64,000 nucleotides of DNA from Membranipora membranacea (taxonomy: Eukaryota; Bryozoa; Gymnolaemata; Cheilostomatida; Membraniporidae), in NCBI GenBank assembly GCA_914767715.1, contig OU612067.1:9116001-9180000 (forward strand), in the 5' to 3' direction. Made by a program: the position numbers and the translations under genes. Below are positions 48,690-60,700 of the stretch, one piece after another. The notes beneath the pieces were generated by a model, which worked only from the letters and a program-made list of their open reading frames with translations, was not told the DNA's origin and did not search any database. Every line of letters starts with the position of its first letter. Position 1 is the stretch's first letter.

Positions 48690-49885
48690 CCTGCCTGTCT
48701 TCAATTCATACCCACAAACACAACTTCAACCGCCTACCAACTTTACCTCGGCACTTGGTAATAAAGCGACAGGATCCAGCTGTTCAGAATTAGGTCATGT
48801 AACGAGGTCAGGCCATTTTAAAGATGTGTATAGTGATTTATGCAGCATCACAGCTAACATAAGTAATGGATTGAGAAGATGAGTAAAGCTGTAGCTCCAC
48901 GTAACGATGTAATCACAGGCCGATGGCATGTCTAGACATGCTAGGCCGATCTCACACTGCTACACAGGCCTATGAGTTAGTACTCGATGGTTTAGTGAGT
49001 CATAGTGGGGTAATAAATCAGGTGCCTAGATTGACCAATTAACTCCCTCAGTTCAATCGATTGACCAATGATATTTAATGGGCGTGTTAACAAATGACCG
49101 GATATAGTGATGTCATATTAAATCCGGGTCTTTGTCACTTAGAATCTTCACCAAATAAAATTTCATTCTTCTGTAAAATTGATTTTCCTATGCTATACTA
49201 TGGATGTCATGTCAGGACAGCTTCCATTTCTAAGTGATACAGCTATTACCTTCCATATTTTCACTACAGCACCACTCCTATCTTTGTAGTTATGGTCTTT
49301 TTTATCATAAATAGGAGGATGTGATTTAACTACAGATATTATCAACTCCTCCATTTTTGATAGCCTGTCACGATTTGATAGATGACGTGTTTAACCGCGT
49401 AATTATTTAAGCAAGCAATCAACAACCAATCAGCATAGAGGATCGTCTAGATCACTCGGGCAAAAGACCAACAAGTTCGATGTCCACTTAACACGAGTAA
49501 TCACTCGTGCAGATCCACCGATTAACCACTTGTGACCCCAAATCGATGTAAAAATCGTTAGTGGAGCTACAGCTTAAGTGATGCATTCATGTACAGATCA
49601 TGACAGATGGTATGGAGAAAAGTGTGCTGTACTCCTCAGTCTGTAATCATTATCTTGTATTGCTGCGTATTTTTATATAAAAATAAAGCAAGAATTTTAA
49701 ATCGGTGACAGTCTTCTTTCTGTAAAATAAAATGCAGAAGGCTGTTCTCATAACTATCATAAACTACATGAATAATACCAGAGAGTTGAATTTGCCAAGA
49801 GCGTTAGGTTATAAATGTAAGATTCTGAATAGCTTTCACAATAGTTTAGCTTGAAGATTGTGGAAATTGGGAGGTCCCTGGGAGT
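48690..49885. repeat. duplicated block A, interrupted by a TIR element
   Basis: Blocks at 48690-48886 and 49575-49882 match 53700-54220 (block C) in order: CATACCCACAAACAC, GTATAGTGATTTATGCAG, AATGGATTGA..GATGAGTAA, CTCCTCAGTCTGTAATCATT, TAAAATAAAATGCAGAA and GGGAGGTCCCTG. The TIR element at 48887-49574 splits this copy. A more diverged copy (B) lies at 51390-51560. The blocks appear to be the 3' exon and 3' UTR of the minus-strand cysteine-rich gene. Confidence 0.75.
48887..49574. mobile_element. 688-bp non-autonomous DNA transposon with AGCTGTAGCTCCAC termini, TAA target duplication
   Basis: Terminal inverted repeats AGCTGTAGCTCCACGTAACG (left) and the complement of ATCGTTAGTGGAGCTACAGCT (right) bound it. 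TAA flanks both ends. The paralogous block C has an uninterrupted GATGAGTAACTGACG at the matching place, an empty site. A 3-base TAA duplication suits PIF/Harbinger elements, but no transposase is present and the termini alone do not prove the superfamily. Confidence 0.75.
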
Positions 49886-50294
49886 ATTTTTACAAATATA
49901 GGTTCAAGTTCCAAATCTCTGTGACCATCCTGTGAGAAATAACGTCATGAAACAGAAGTGATGACTTTATGTGTTTAACAACTTTTATTTGGGAATCCCT
50001 CCTTCAGGACGACATAAGGGCAGAGTTAGCATTGTAGCCAGTTACTATTTAACATGCAGGAAATAGAGCGATACAAGACACCAAAAGTATTTCATGAGGA
50101 GAGAACAATCTATATCCAGCTTGTTTTAGAGTAATTGCGACGATGATACCTCCGGCATCACCTCATTCTGAAGGAGGGATTCCCAAATAGAATTTTTGTT
50201 AACAAATAAAGTCATACCAACTGTTTCAGGTCAATTTTCCTCACGGGGTGGTCACAGAGATTTGGAGCTTGGACCTATATTATGTAGAAATACT
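49883..50294. mobile_element. 412-bp foldback element
   Basis: Left arm 49883-50015 and right arm 50160-50294 pair along their length (AGTATTTTTACAAATATAGG against the complement of the right end; TTTGGGAATCCCTCCTTCAG inside both arms). The loop is about 145 bases. The homology between blocks A and C stops exactly at its left end (GAGGTCCCTG), so it was probably inserted or formed the boundary of the duplication. Confidence 0.85.
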
Positions 50295-51554
50295 TGGATA
50301 CATATAATATGATAGATAAACTCTACTGTGTGCTGCTGACCTGGGTCCGATGCTAAGAGATGGTTGTGATGCTTCTGTGACAGATGCTCCCTGTTATTGA
50401 CAGAGCCCCCCTCTCCCTCCCCCCTTTGGTTTGTATAGAAACCATAACACTATTTTTTTCAGAAATTCAATCACATATAATATGAGAAGCTATATAATCT
50501 ATTCTCATTATATGACTTTGTTTTAAACAATGTAAGAGGCATCTTGCAAAAAAAGTGATATCCGTACCAATCTATTTAAATAAATCGAGGTAGAAGATTT
50601 TCTCGCTGCAATACTTTACAATGTAGGTCTTAAAAACCATGCCGGATCCTTTGTCCCTTTTTTATATCTCATTTTAATAATCTCCGCTTTTAGTTTTTTT
50701 TAATCCAAATTTGGAAAGCATTCACTTTTAACAACACCATGATATCAGACGCAAGACTAAGCTTAAACTTAAACTCAAAGTATAAAAGAAAAATCATGAT
50801 TCCTGAAAGTCTGCTCAAATTCCCCTCCCACCTCCCTTTCACTAACCTATGTCGTATATTGTTGAAATTCTAACAATGTCCTGGTGATGGTGTTCATTTG
50901 TTCGTCAATTCTGCACCATCTACAACATCTTATACTATGGCAAGTACCCTGTCTGCCATCAACATATACAGTGGCGTTGATTGTCACTTTCGGTTACAAA
51001 TACGTGAAGCGCCCCATATTGTTCCCCTTATAATATGTTACATTATAAGAAAGAAAATAATATTATTTATATGCTGAAACTAGTTAGTGTAATCATAAGC
51101 AAGTGTAAGGGCAGTCACCACAGAGTTTAGTAAAAAGGAAGCAACAAACAACCATCGGATGTTGAATTAAGCTGGATTTTATTGCTCAGAATAAAACAAA
51201 AAACGTATGCAGCAGACAAGTTTAAAGATAGAAAAATGAAATTGGTAACCATTATCTCGATTTAGTAAGAAAAGAAGGAAGAAAGAATATTGTTTGCCCT
51301 TTTTGGGATCTTTAATAAGGCCATGTGAGAAGGAGAGACCTGGTTAATGATCTATGCATTCCCATGTTTTTTTGATGTATTAAGAAACTAACATAATTTA
51401 TGGGATGAGGAGATATGATGGTCACGTCCAGATCACGACAGGTATTATGACGAAATGTGTAACTTATGTATGCCTCGGTCGTACTCATTATCTGGTATCG
51501 CTGTGAACTTTAATGGAAAGAGGAGTCATGGGCCGTCGCCGCCTAGCTCATAAG
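50295..51554. other. non-coding stretch, includes diverged block B
   Basis: No exon is supported up to 51390. From 51390 to 51560 the sequence (CTAACATAATTTATGGGATG, CCAGATCACGACAGGTATTA, CATTATCTGGTATCGCTG) is a diverged copy of blocks A and C and, by the model below, the 3' UTR of the minus-strand cysteine-rich gene. A minus-strand AATAAA lies at 51179-51184. Confidence 0.5.
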
Positions 51555-51977
51555 TCATAATAGGTTTCTGAAATGCAAAATGATGCCCTCACTTTTTGGC
51601 TTTTGTTGTGATGACAGTAAAGCTTTCATCCAAGTTTAAGAGTTTTCAGAATGAGAAACATCAAAATCACCTACTGAATATGGGCAGGAGACTCCTTGGT
51701 ACATTGAGTGTACTTACCTTGGCGAACAAATTGCCCCCAAAGAGACACAGTTTGTGGAATGATGACTTTTCCTCCACATCTCACAGCCACTGGCTTGACT
51801 AGACAAAAAAAAACACTCATTAGCTTGTACAACACCGTTGGTGACTGTGCAGCGAGCCTCTGAGGCGATAGTGATCGCAGGACCTGAACAGTCTGCCGCA
51901 CTTGTACAATCTAGAATTTGGACAACTTCTTCACAATCACTAGTAGGAATATTTGTGAAAGACACAGCAGTTAGTAC
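51555..51977 (-). CDS. small cysteine-rich secreted-type protein, 3' exons only
   Basis: Exon 51977-51718 has a good acceptor (TTTTTCTCCCAG) and donor (CCAAG/GTAAGTA) and stays open for 86 residues. It has eight cysteines in pairs-like spacing (TSDC, ILDC, AADC, EARC, NEC, SGC, TNC, AIC). Phase 2 joins it to a last coding exon 51567-51555 (acceptor GCATTTCAG) that adds RNLL and stops. The first residues VLTAVSFTN look like the end of a signal peptide, so a 5' exon should lie at higher coordinates; I could not find it. Partial copies of the same exon and its 3' region lie at 48480-49885 and 53700-54220. I do not recognise the family. If the 5' exon is missing this is a pseudogene. Confidence 0.5.
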
Positions 51978-52306
51978 CTGGGAGAAAAATTAATAAACTC
52001 AGCTTCAATATGTGATTAAAAGATGGATATTTAAAATAAGTTATTCCGGGCCTTGTCAATTACTAGCCTGAGAGCATCCCATATATTTCCGTTTCCCTCA
52101 CCAGGAATTCAATACAACAATTGATTGACTGTTCATTATAAAAAATAGATTGAAGCTGATGTGTGAATAATCCATCTTATAATAGCAGCCTACAAATAAA
52201 GATAAAACAATCAATTTAATGGAGTCAGCACCAGTTACGACAAAAGTCATGGAATAAAAATCATCCCAATATAAATTGAAGCATGCTGTTTTTCAGTCAA
52301 ACTTAA

Positions 52307-52815
52307 AATAGACAGTTTTCTGAGCTCTGATTTAGGCCTCAATTCGTATTTGTCCTCATTCCAGTTTGGTACTTTTAACCCACGCCGCATAGGAAAAACG
52401 TGCTGAAAAGAGGGTTATCTTGACAACCGCTTACAATAGGATAAAAATTATTTTTGATTCAGAATCTGCAGCATCGAAAACTCATATGGACATAGTTTGG
52501 GAAATAATTTTAGTATTTTGATAGTCAATTATAGCATTTTCTGCCTGTTTTGCGGACAATTTGGCAGAATTTTTCATGGTTCACCAAAATTAGGATTTAT
52601 CAACATTCAAACCTCCAATGATTTGGAAACCCTGTCTCACAGGGTTTTCAAAGGTGCAGACTCTGAATCAAAACTCATTTTTATCCTAACATAAGCGGTT
52701 TTCAAGATAACCCTCTTTCAGCAGGTTTTTCCTATGCGGCGTGGGTTAGAAGTACCAAACTGGAGAGAGGACAACTCCAAATTGAGGCATAAATAAGATC
52801 TCAGAAAACTGTCTA
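52307..52815. mobile_element. 509-bp foldback element flanked by TTAA
   Basis: Arms of about 180 bases (52307-52490 and 52630-52815) are inverted copies: TAGACAGTTTTCTGAG at both ends, then CCAGTTTGGTACTT, CCCACGCCGCATAGGAAAAA, GAGGGTTATCTTG and TTGATTCAGA. TTAA occurs directly at both ends (52303-52306, 52816-52819), a target site typical of piggyBac elements. The centre encodes no transposase. Confidence 0.85.
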
Positions 52816-53699
52816 TTAATAGCTCTATTGAGCCTTGCGGAGAAAATGCTACACAACTTTTGACATAACGACAGGTGAACTGCAATGTAAATTCATAATT
52901 TCTTTTGCTAACTTTAATACATTTTACTTAACGATAAGAGGTGAGTACCTGATATTGTGTGTAAGCTGCAGTCGAAATCATCAAACAAACTGCTATCTGT
53001 ACCTCCTCTCCGGTGACTGCCCTTACTCCCGCCAGTTTCACTTCTCATTGCACTGATTAATGTTCAGTGTATAAATATTATGGGTTACCATGGAAAGGGA
53101 AGATTAAGAAAGATAAATTTTCAAAACACTCTCAGCAAAATGACAGAGATCAGTGTTATTATTAGCACATTAATCAAGCTTTGGAAAAATTATTCGAAAG
53201 AGGCTTGAATTCAGAGAAATTTGTAAATATCCACTAAATGCATAAAATCCGATGTTATATGAACAGATACATGTAGTTCTTCATAAAATTGACTAGGTTA
53301 AAGGGATGGGAGGGGGGGGGGGGGTTTATTCCCTTAAAAGATTAGCAGATTTTTTCCTCCAATTTCATCTTTTACATAAGAAGTCAAATGGAGTGTAAAC
53401 CGAAACAAACTATACAAATTGCATCTTTTTTTGCATTATGTATTACCGAGAATCCTGGTAAATTCTAAACAACCAACATGGAATCCGTTGTGCACAAATA
53501 GTTAATCACTATAATGTACTGGTAGTGGGTGCAGCACTCAGTGTTATAATAATCTACTGTTATCAAGATATGATGCCAATTTGAATCTGGCTTAATAATC
53601 TCGACTCTATTATTTACTCGCAGACAAATTAAAAGATAGAAAAAGGTAAAAGGTTTAAGTAAGATAAAAAGGAATGTTTGAAGTTACACCCTCGGTCTC

Positions 53700-54220
53700 C
53701 CTATTTAGGGTTCATCTATTTATACCCACAAACACGACTTCAACCCCTAACAACCTTTACCTCAGTACTTCGTAATAAAGCAACAGGAACCAGCCATTCA
53801 GCTCCGTTCAGCCGTTAACGCCTTGTATAGTGATTTATGCAGTCCTATGTTGCTAGGCATCATAGCATAAGATAATTAATGGATTGAAGAGATGAGTAAC
53901 TGACGTAGTCATGTCCAGATGGTAAAGAGTAAGGATGGTAAGATGGTAAGGAGTAAAATATGCTGCTGTACTCCTCAGTCTGTAATCATTATCTTGTATT
54001 GCTGCTTATTTTTATATAAAGATCAAGCGTGCATTTTATGGCTGCGGCGGTCCTGTAAAATAAAATGCAGAATGCTGTTCTCATAACCATCATGAACTAC
54101 ACCAATCATACCAGAGAATTGAATTTGCTAAGAGTATTAGGATATACATGTATATGTAAGATTCTGACCAGCTTTAACAATAGTTTAGCTTAAAGATTGT
54201 GGGAATTGGGAGGTCCCTGT
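53700..54220. repeat. duplicated block C (empty-site copy)
   Basis: This block matches block A almost throughout but lacks the 688-bp TIR element. It ends at GGGAGGTCCCTG where block A meets the foldback element. It lies about 0.5 kb before the second PAN gene. Minus-strand acceptor TTTTATTTTACAG/GACCGCC at about 54050 is conserved with block A, consistent with a copied 3' exon. Confidence 0.75.
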
Positions 54221-54760
54221 AAGACAACAATTCAAAATTTTGAATCAAAAATTTTAATGGCAAAATACAGCACAAGAAGAATAAAAGATTGTGATATTTG
54301 TTGATATTTTTTTCTTGATTTTGACCTATACATGCTATCTTATATGTTATAGCGTTTTTGATATCCTGTAGTTATTTTGCTTTCTGTGTGTATCAGTAGG
54401 ACACAGTCGCTTCAGGAAGCAGCTTCCTCAATCTGTTTTTTAATTGGAACATCTGACAACATGAAGATCATTGAACCTTGATGAGATTATTCTCACCCAA
54501 GTATAGGTCCAGTTTGAACTTGTGAGACCTGTTTAAATTAAATAATTCATTTAAGCATTTGTTCCTTCCCTGGTAATTCTTCTGTAGAAATCAATAACCA
54601 TTGCATTTTGTATGATTGAACAGCACTAGTCATTCTCATAATCATTTATTGATGAAAGTTTTAAAAAATCTCTACTGACTCAAACAACGGCAGCAGTTAT
54701 TTCGAATAGTCTGTTGTGCAAGGAAGGACGCGTTTGTGGCAGCAATTTCAGATCATAGAA

Positions 54761-57700
54761 ATGAACACTTCACTGATGGCTTTTGCTGCTCTAGTATTGC
54801 TTGGTACCATCACATACTCAAATACATATGACATGAAGCCTTCTGGACGATTTGTACAAACGAGACTCAATAATACTGTCTGGTTATCTGTCCGTTTTAT
54901 ACACACTGTCAATGCGACTCGTCAGGTAAGAGTTAGTTATAATTTTAGAAAAAACTAAAACCAAAGTGATACGAGTCTTATACTTGGCTGCAACACGCAA
55001 TTCTAATTATGAAACTGCCTTTTTTTCGACAATTGTTGATAGAAATTTAACATAATTCTCCTTTCTCCTCCGAGACCCATTTTTATTGTATGAATATCAG
55101 AAAACAAAATTTGGGGTAAGCGTTTATGCTGAGATTAAATCGGGCAATTCAATTAATCAATTTTTGATACAACCCTCGTAACAAAACAAAATAATTAATT
55201 CAAATAGGGCCCTAGCCACACGATGAAAGGGATTCTTTAGCCTAGTAGAACTATTATCATTTACTAACAAGCTAAGTTTGCTAGGTGTCTCTATAGATTC
55301 CTGCAGGGGACAGTGATCAGGCAATGTACAGGCCCAATTAACAACACAAGGCTAATTTCCACCAAAATATATAAGATCTTATATTGGGAGAATCTTCTAT
55401 TTCCAATATTTGACCCATTGATGCTGTTACTGTAACTGCGATAGAATTTTGAGTTGGAACATTTTCGCCAACAAATGATATAATAGTAAAAGTAATATAA
55501 AAGAACTATTTTAATGTCTATGTATAACATTTATTTTCTATTCAGATAAATTGTCTCACAGCATGCTCAATTCTGATTCAATGTCACAAAGTAATACTTG
55601 ATGTCGACGGCGCCTGTCGTCTCTACAGCTATGACATGTCACGTAGCTCACCAGGCACACTGCCAGCTATCAATGCTGACTCTACACTTTACTGCAGAGG
55701 TAAACATAACTTATAATTACCATTACATAATGAAAATTCTAATGCATATTCCCAAGTCTTTAATATCATCGTCTATGAATATTTATTTTGTTTCTGTTGC
55801 CTCCGCTATCAATATCAAAGAATATTTCTGAAAGGTCTTACTAAATATATTATAATATAACATGATGCCCTAAAGAAAAAATTAACGTCGCGGTAATTTA
55901 ACTGTTTTGTGACGATGATTTATATGATGAGAAATATTAGTGGTCAGTGTCATTATCATCAATTTATTTATTATTTTTTTGCGATATTTGTCACGGGGCA
56001 TTAGAGTTGGGATTGAAAACAACATGTCTGCTCAATATTGGAGATTTTTTATGGAGATTTTTTTATTTCCGACTTGTCGCACGACTCTCTACTTTCTTGC
56101 ATCTCTTAAAGTCAAAGTGTGAAATTAATCACTTTTTGGAGCGATTGGTCTGTTGTTAATCCAACCTTTAAAAAAGTGGACCTGACCACAATCACAAAAT
56201 CTCTCCTTAATACATTACCCCTCAGTGTTTTTTTTATGAAATAGCAGGACCAAGCAATGTTGTTCGATTGTAGAGGCACAATGTTTCACAGAAGTACCAG
56301 AGTATAGAAACTTAACTGACATCTATATATCAAGTGGGATTGTCAACAGCGCAGAAATTAAATCTAGTACTTACCATGACATATCAGATCTTGAGGAGTG
56401 CTATGATTATTGTCTCATGAAGTATGGCGCCAACTGTGGAGTCTTCAGGTAGGCAGGAAAGAAATGACATGAAAGGGTGAATTAAACAAGCTGAAACTTG
56501 ACGGCAAAGTCACAGTGTTATAGTTAGATCAGCTAAGCCGGAATTGAGATTCAATTCATCACTTACAACTTGACCCTAATCAATGGACATGGCTGAGCCA
56601 AACGGAGACTTGACCCCCCCCCCCCCCCCATCATAGAATTCTCATATGAATGAATTAATCTTCAATTGAATTGGTTTTAAAAACTGCACATCCTGAAATA
56701 TTAGCATCCCACATAGCAGTATGCAGTGTGTTCACTCACCAAAGGTACTCAGTTAACAAAATTTCCATTTAGATTTCAGTGGAGAGTTGAGTCCACTAAT
56801 CACATTATTATTTAATAGTCATATGTCAATAAAAGCCATCAAAAAATCATAAGTTTATTCAAAATATTATAGAAGGTTTTAGAAATGCTTACAAATGCTA
56901 TTTGGAAGGTTTGCGCTGTCATCAATGTCAGATTCTGTGCTTCAAAATACACACCCACAAGGAATTTTCTTTAATTATATTGGGAACTCACATACTACAT
57001 AGGATTTATCTAACAAGTTATAGAACCACTAAACCAATTGATATGAATGATTAGTGATAAAAAAGGGAGTATGGCTATTTCTGGATAAATTTCATCGGTA
57101 TATAACTAGCTTAAATTCTGGCAGTTTTAACGTTATGCATTGACTGACGTTCCAGTATGTAACAACCGTTAAAAACTAAAGTGGTTGGCTGTAACATTAC
57201 TGGATTTTTTTGACCAATCAAAGACGAGAAGTTGTTTCCAACAATCATACATGAATTGCCATATGCTTGCTCTGGGTCATATATGTTCCCATTGTCAATG
57301 AATATATATCAGTGACTAAACCCAATGAAATTATGTATACCAGAAACCTTGGTAAATAATAATCGATTTTTCCAAATTCAAGCTTTGATTTTCACATGAT
57401 ATGGGTCATCGTGTTCTTTCAATTATTTAAGCTTAGAGCTTAAAACCACCCCTTTTGTATTCAATAAAGGATAACAATTTTATCCAGCAGAGGTTTCCCT
57501 GAAAAGTTGTGAGATCAAATTACAAACGAATTTGGGAACAAACAAATTTATGGGAGGCATGTTTCACTGTATTGATTGGTCATACTAATCCCCTCCTAAT
57601 ATGAATCGACAAATGGTGATTGTTAGAAAGGCTGCTTATCCATGAACCTGAACTGACGCCAGATAACCTAGGGTTAGTTATAATATCTGATGAGCGCTAA

Positions 57701-60700
57701 TGAGTGTTTCATCAAGCCCTCGATGAGTGACATGAGAATGTGGGGCTGGAAATGAAGAGTAGGCTTGTTAGTTTTATAGGTGAGCAAGCATCTTATTTGT
57801 TACTGTTAAAATGATTCCAAAGGCAGATCGAATTACATCATAAGCAATCATTACTTTCTCTATAAGAATAGTGTAGGTGAAGGTAAATAATGAACTGGTT
57901 TATCCTGCTACGTACATATTTCAATCTGACATAGGACATGAATACTTAGTATTTGTAACCCTAATCAAATATTTATCAGGCGTAATGCTATGCATTTATG
58001 ACTTGGATCAATATTTTAAATGAAAGTGACATCAAAACACAGGGTCAATGAAATTAGCTTGATAAGATCTCGATCAGTTTTAAATTTTAACTTCCTCCAC
58101 ATAGATTCTTACATAACTGGGTAAATAAATTTTACATCAGCAAACTTTGGCCTGCCATCCCATGACAAAAATCTCAATTGTCACCATATATTGAACTTCA
58201 TTCATCTCAATTCTTGTATTCCCTTCTTGATGTTCAGGAAGGAAGCACAAATTTTAAACCAAAATATTTGAGCATTGTTTTTGTCTATAAACACAATGGG
58301 TATCTTGCTCTGGTACAGCAATAGAGGAATTAAAGGCTATATGGATTTGAGGGACTTAGATCTTGCATAGAAATTTTCCCAATACATTTATATGAAAGCT
58401 TGATCTTGCCTCTTTGGTCAAAGATATTAGTTCTGGAAATCTGCAAGAAATGGTTCAAAGAAGTGTAGGTCAGAGCTGTTGCTGCGTGCGTAGAGACAGT
58501 GGTTTTGATATATGATAAGCAGTCTGTATTGCAGATTGTATGATGTTTTTGAGCCAATATGTGTGTGAAGTATATTCCTTCCAAACAGGTACGAAAATAG
58601 CATCCATTCTGCAACAAAGAGCTGAGTACAATTTACTAGATAACTAGCTTGAAAGACCTTAACCCCCCCCCCCCCCCCTACAGGTTTGATCACAACCAAC
58701 ATCTCTTTATTATCATTGTGAGTTAGAACAGTGTCATTGTAGGGTATGTACAGACAAATGCGCCACACACTAACCCACACACTAACCCACACACTAACCC
58801 ACACACTAACCCACAACTAACCCACACACTAACCCAACAAATGCAAGCAGAGAATGATTATCACATCATAATAATCCCAATAAACGAGGAACAGTGATAG
58901 TATATACACCCGCGGGTGCTGGGGGGCTAGAAAAAATAATCTTAAGAGCTTCGACTGAGTGGCTCAAACTTGTAACTCCTGTATGGCAGTGAGAGGCAAA
59001 TGTTCTAGATTATATCATCTGACCATCCTCAAGAGCGGTATCGTGTGTGGTTGGTTGAGGGTGGTTGCCTGGTTTACAAAATATATCAATAATTTTCAAT
59101 CGGTGCCATTTTCCTGCCTGAGAAACAAATGTAAGCAAAGCTTGTCAACACGGTATAATTTTAGTTCATTTTCTAAGTTCAGAATCAGTGTGACTATTTA
59201 CATTGCAGTCAAACTGATTCTGAACCCAGAACATGAACTCAAATTATATCGTTTTGACAAGCTTGTTTACATTTGTTGCTCAGGCAGGAAATCGGCACCG
59301 AATGACAAATATTGATCAGGCCATAAACAAAAGATGATGAAATCATGAACACAACCTGCCAGATTTGATATTTGATCAACTGATTTAACAACATCCGATT
59401 CTAGTGCTTGAATATATCACCGTCTGCCAGAGACTTCGACATGTTCTATTCCACAACCAGAAATAAAAATACACCAATTATCCTGATCAATTTGGTAAAT
59501 AAATTCAATACAATCCAGCAACATCAAAGAAACATCATACATCAACATGAATGCAGATATCAAGCTTCCAGCCTGGCTCTCACTGGAACTCTTCACACCT
59601 TCAGTCAAACGATAGAACATTTCTTTGTACTAAGCAAGGAGTCTTTAGCTCCTTGGACTCAGCAAGTGAATTAGCAAAAATGAGACATGCTGAACTTTGT
59701 TTAGATTTAAAATGGCCATCGTCCCACCTCGTCTAAAGTGCTCAGAAGGCTGCAATGAGAGTAAGTGGCAGTATTTTAAATGAGCGGTTAATAACGCCAT
59801 TCACTTGCATTGCAGCAGTCTGAGCTCTTACGCTATGTACCACCATCACCTCGTACCCTCAGAAAGGTTAAATAAGGGCAGTATTTATTTGTTATTTTAT
59901 TAAAATGTGCTATTGATTAAAAAAGCTTGGTCGTAAATACAGCTTCTCCTGCAAATTGAGTCAGATGATGGCTATTAAGAATGTTTCTTGTGCTGACTGT
60001 CTTTTTTTAACAGAACAGCTAATTATGTGTACAGTTATGCAGAAAATAAAGCCCACATTTATGGAGTTTTATCCAACATTACTTCAATCAGAAGACGGTA
60101 ATGGCAATTCAACATAGACAAAAGCAAAAACATATGCCATACTGCTTAGTGTATAATTTAAACTTTGAGTAAGGAAATTTCAAGACCAGTGCGTGTTCAG
60201 GCATGCGATAGGCGACAAATGATGGGTATGGTAGGGAAGTTCACGACATAGGCTTGTACATTTTGATCAGCAATTGAGGTGCATGGCATATATTGTAATA
60301 GCTGAATATGCATTGTACCTTATTTGCCAAATGTCAAAATCTTGTTTGTGGAATGTAGCATTGAATATTCAAATATATACCCATAATCCCTTTTACAGCT
60401 ACTTCAAAGGGAACCTTACATGCATTGTCAGTAATATTGATTTCTATGACACTTGGACAAAAGCAGAAAGTGTCCTTGGAGTTATTTCCTACTACAAGTA
60501 TCGAGAGGGTATGTAACTTTCGCTAAGTCTATCTGCAGAAGGAAGCTGTAGGCAACAGCCTGTGTTACTGGGGGTAGACTTTGACAGAATGCTTTTGGAT
60601 TACGCTAACGATGGGTCTATTTCTTCTCCATAATCTATAAATTCGTATATATGCTGCCATTCGTCAAACATGTCCAAAAGCATCACAGTTATGAAACATA

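Larger units (their letters stand above)
56449..60398 (+). other. 3.95-kb intron 3 of PAN paralogue 2
   Basis: The intron is in the same position and phase as the 1.3-kb intron of paralogue 1. It contains two 16-base C runs (56614-56629 and 58663-58678), a CTAACCC-rich minisatellite (58764-58834), a 232-base hairpin element (59085-59316) and a smaller hairpin (59740-59825). No additional exon is supported. Confidence 0.75.

Noticed and set aside
51671-51901. Second minus ORF overlapping the cysteine-rich exon in another frame
   Set aside because: A frame shadow; the overlapping frame has the cysteine pattern and the splice sites in phase.
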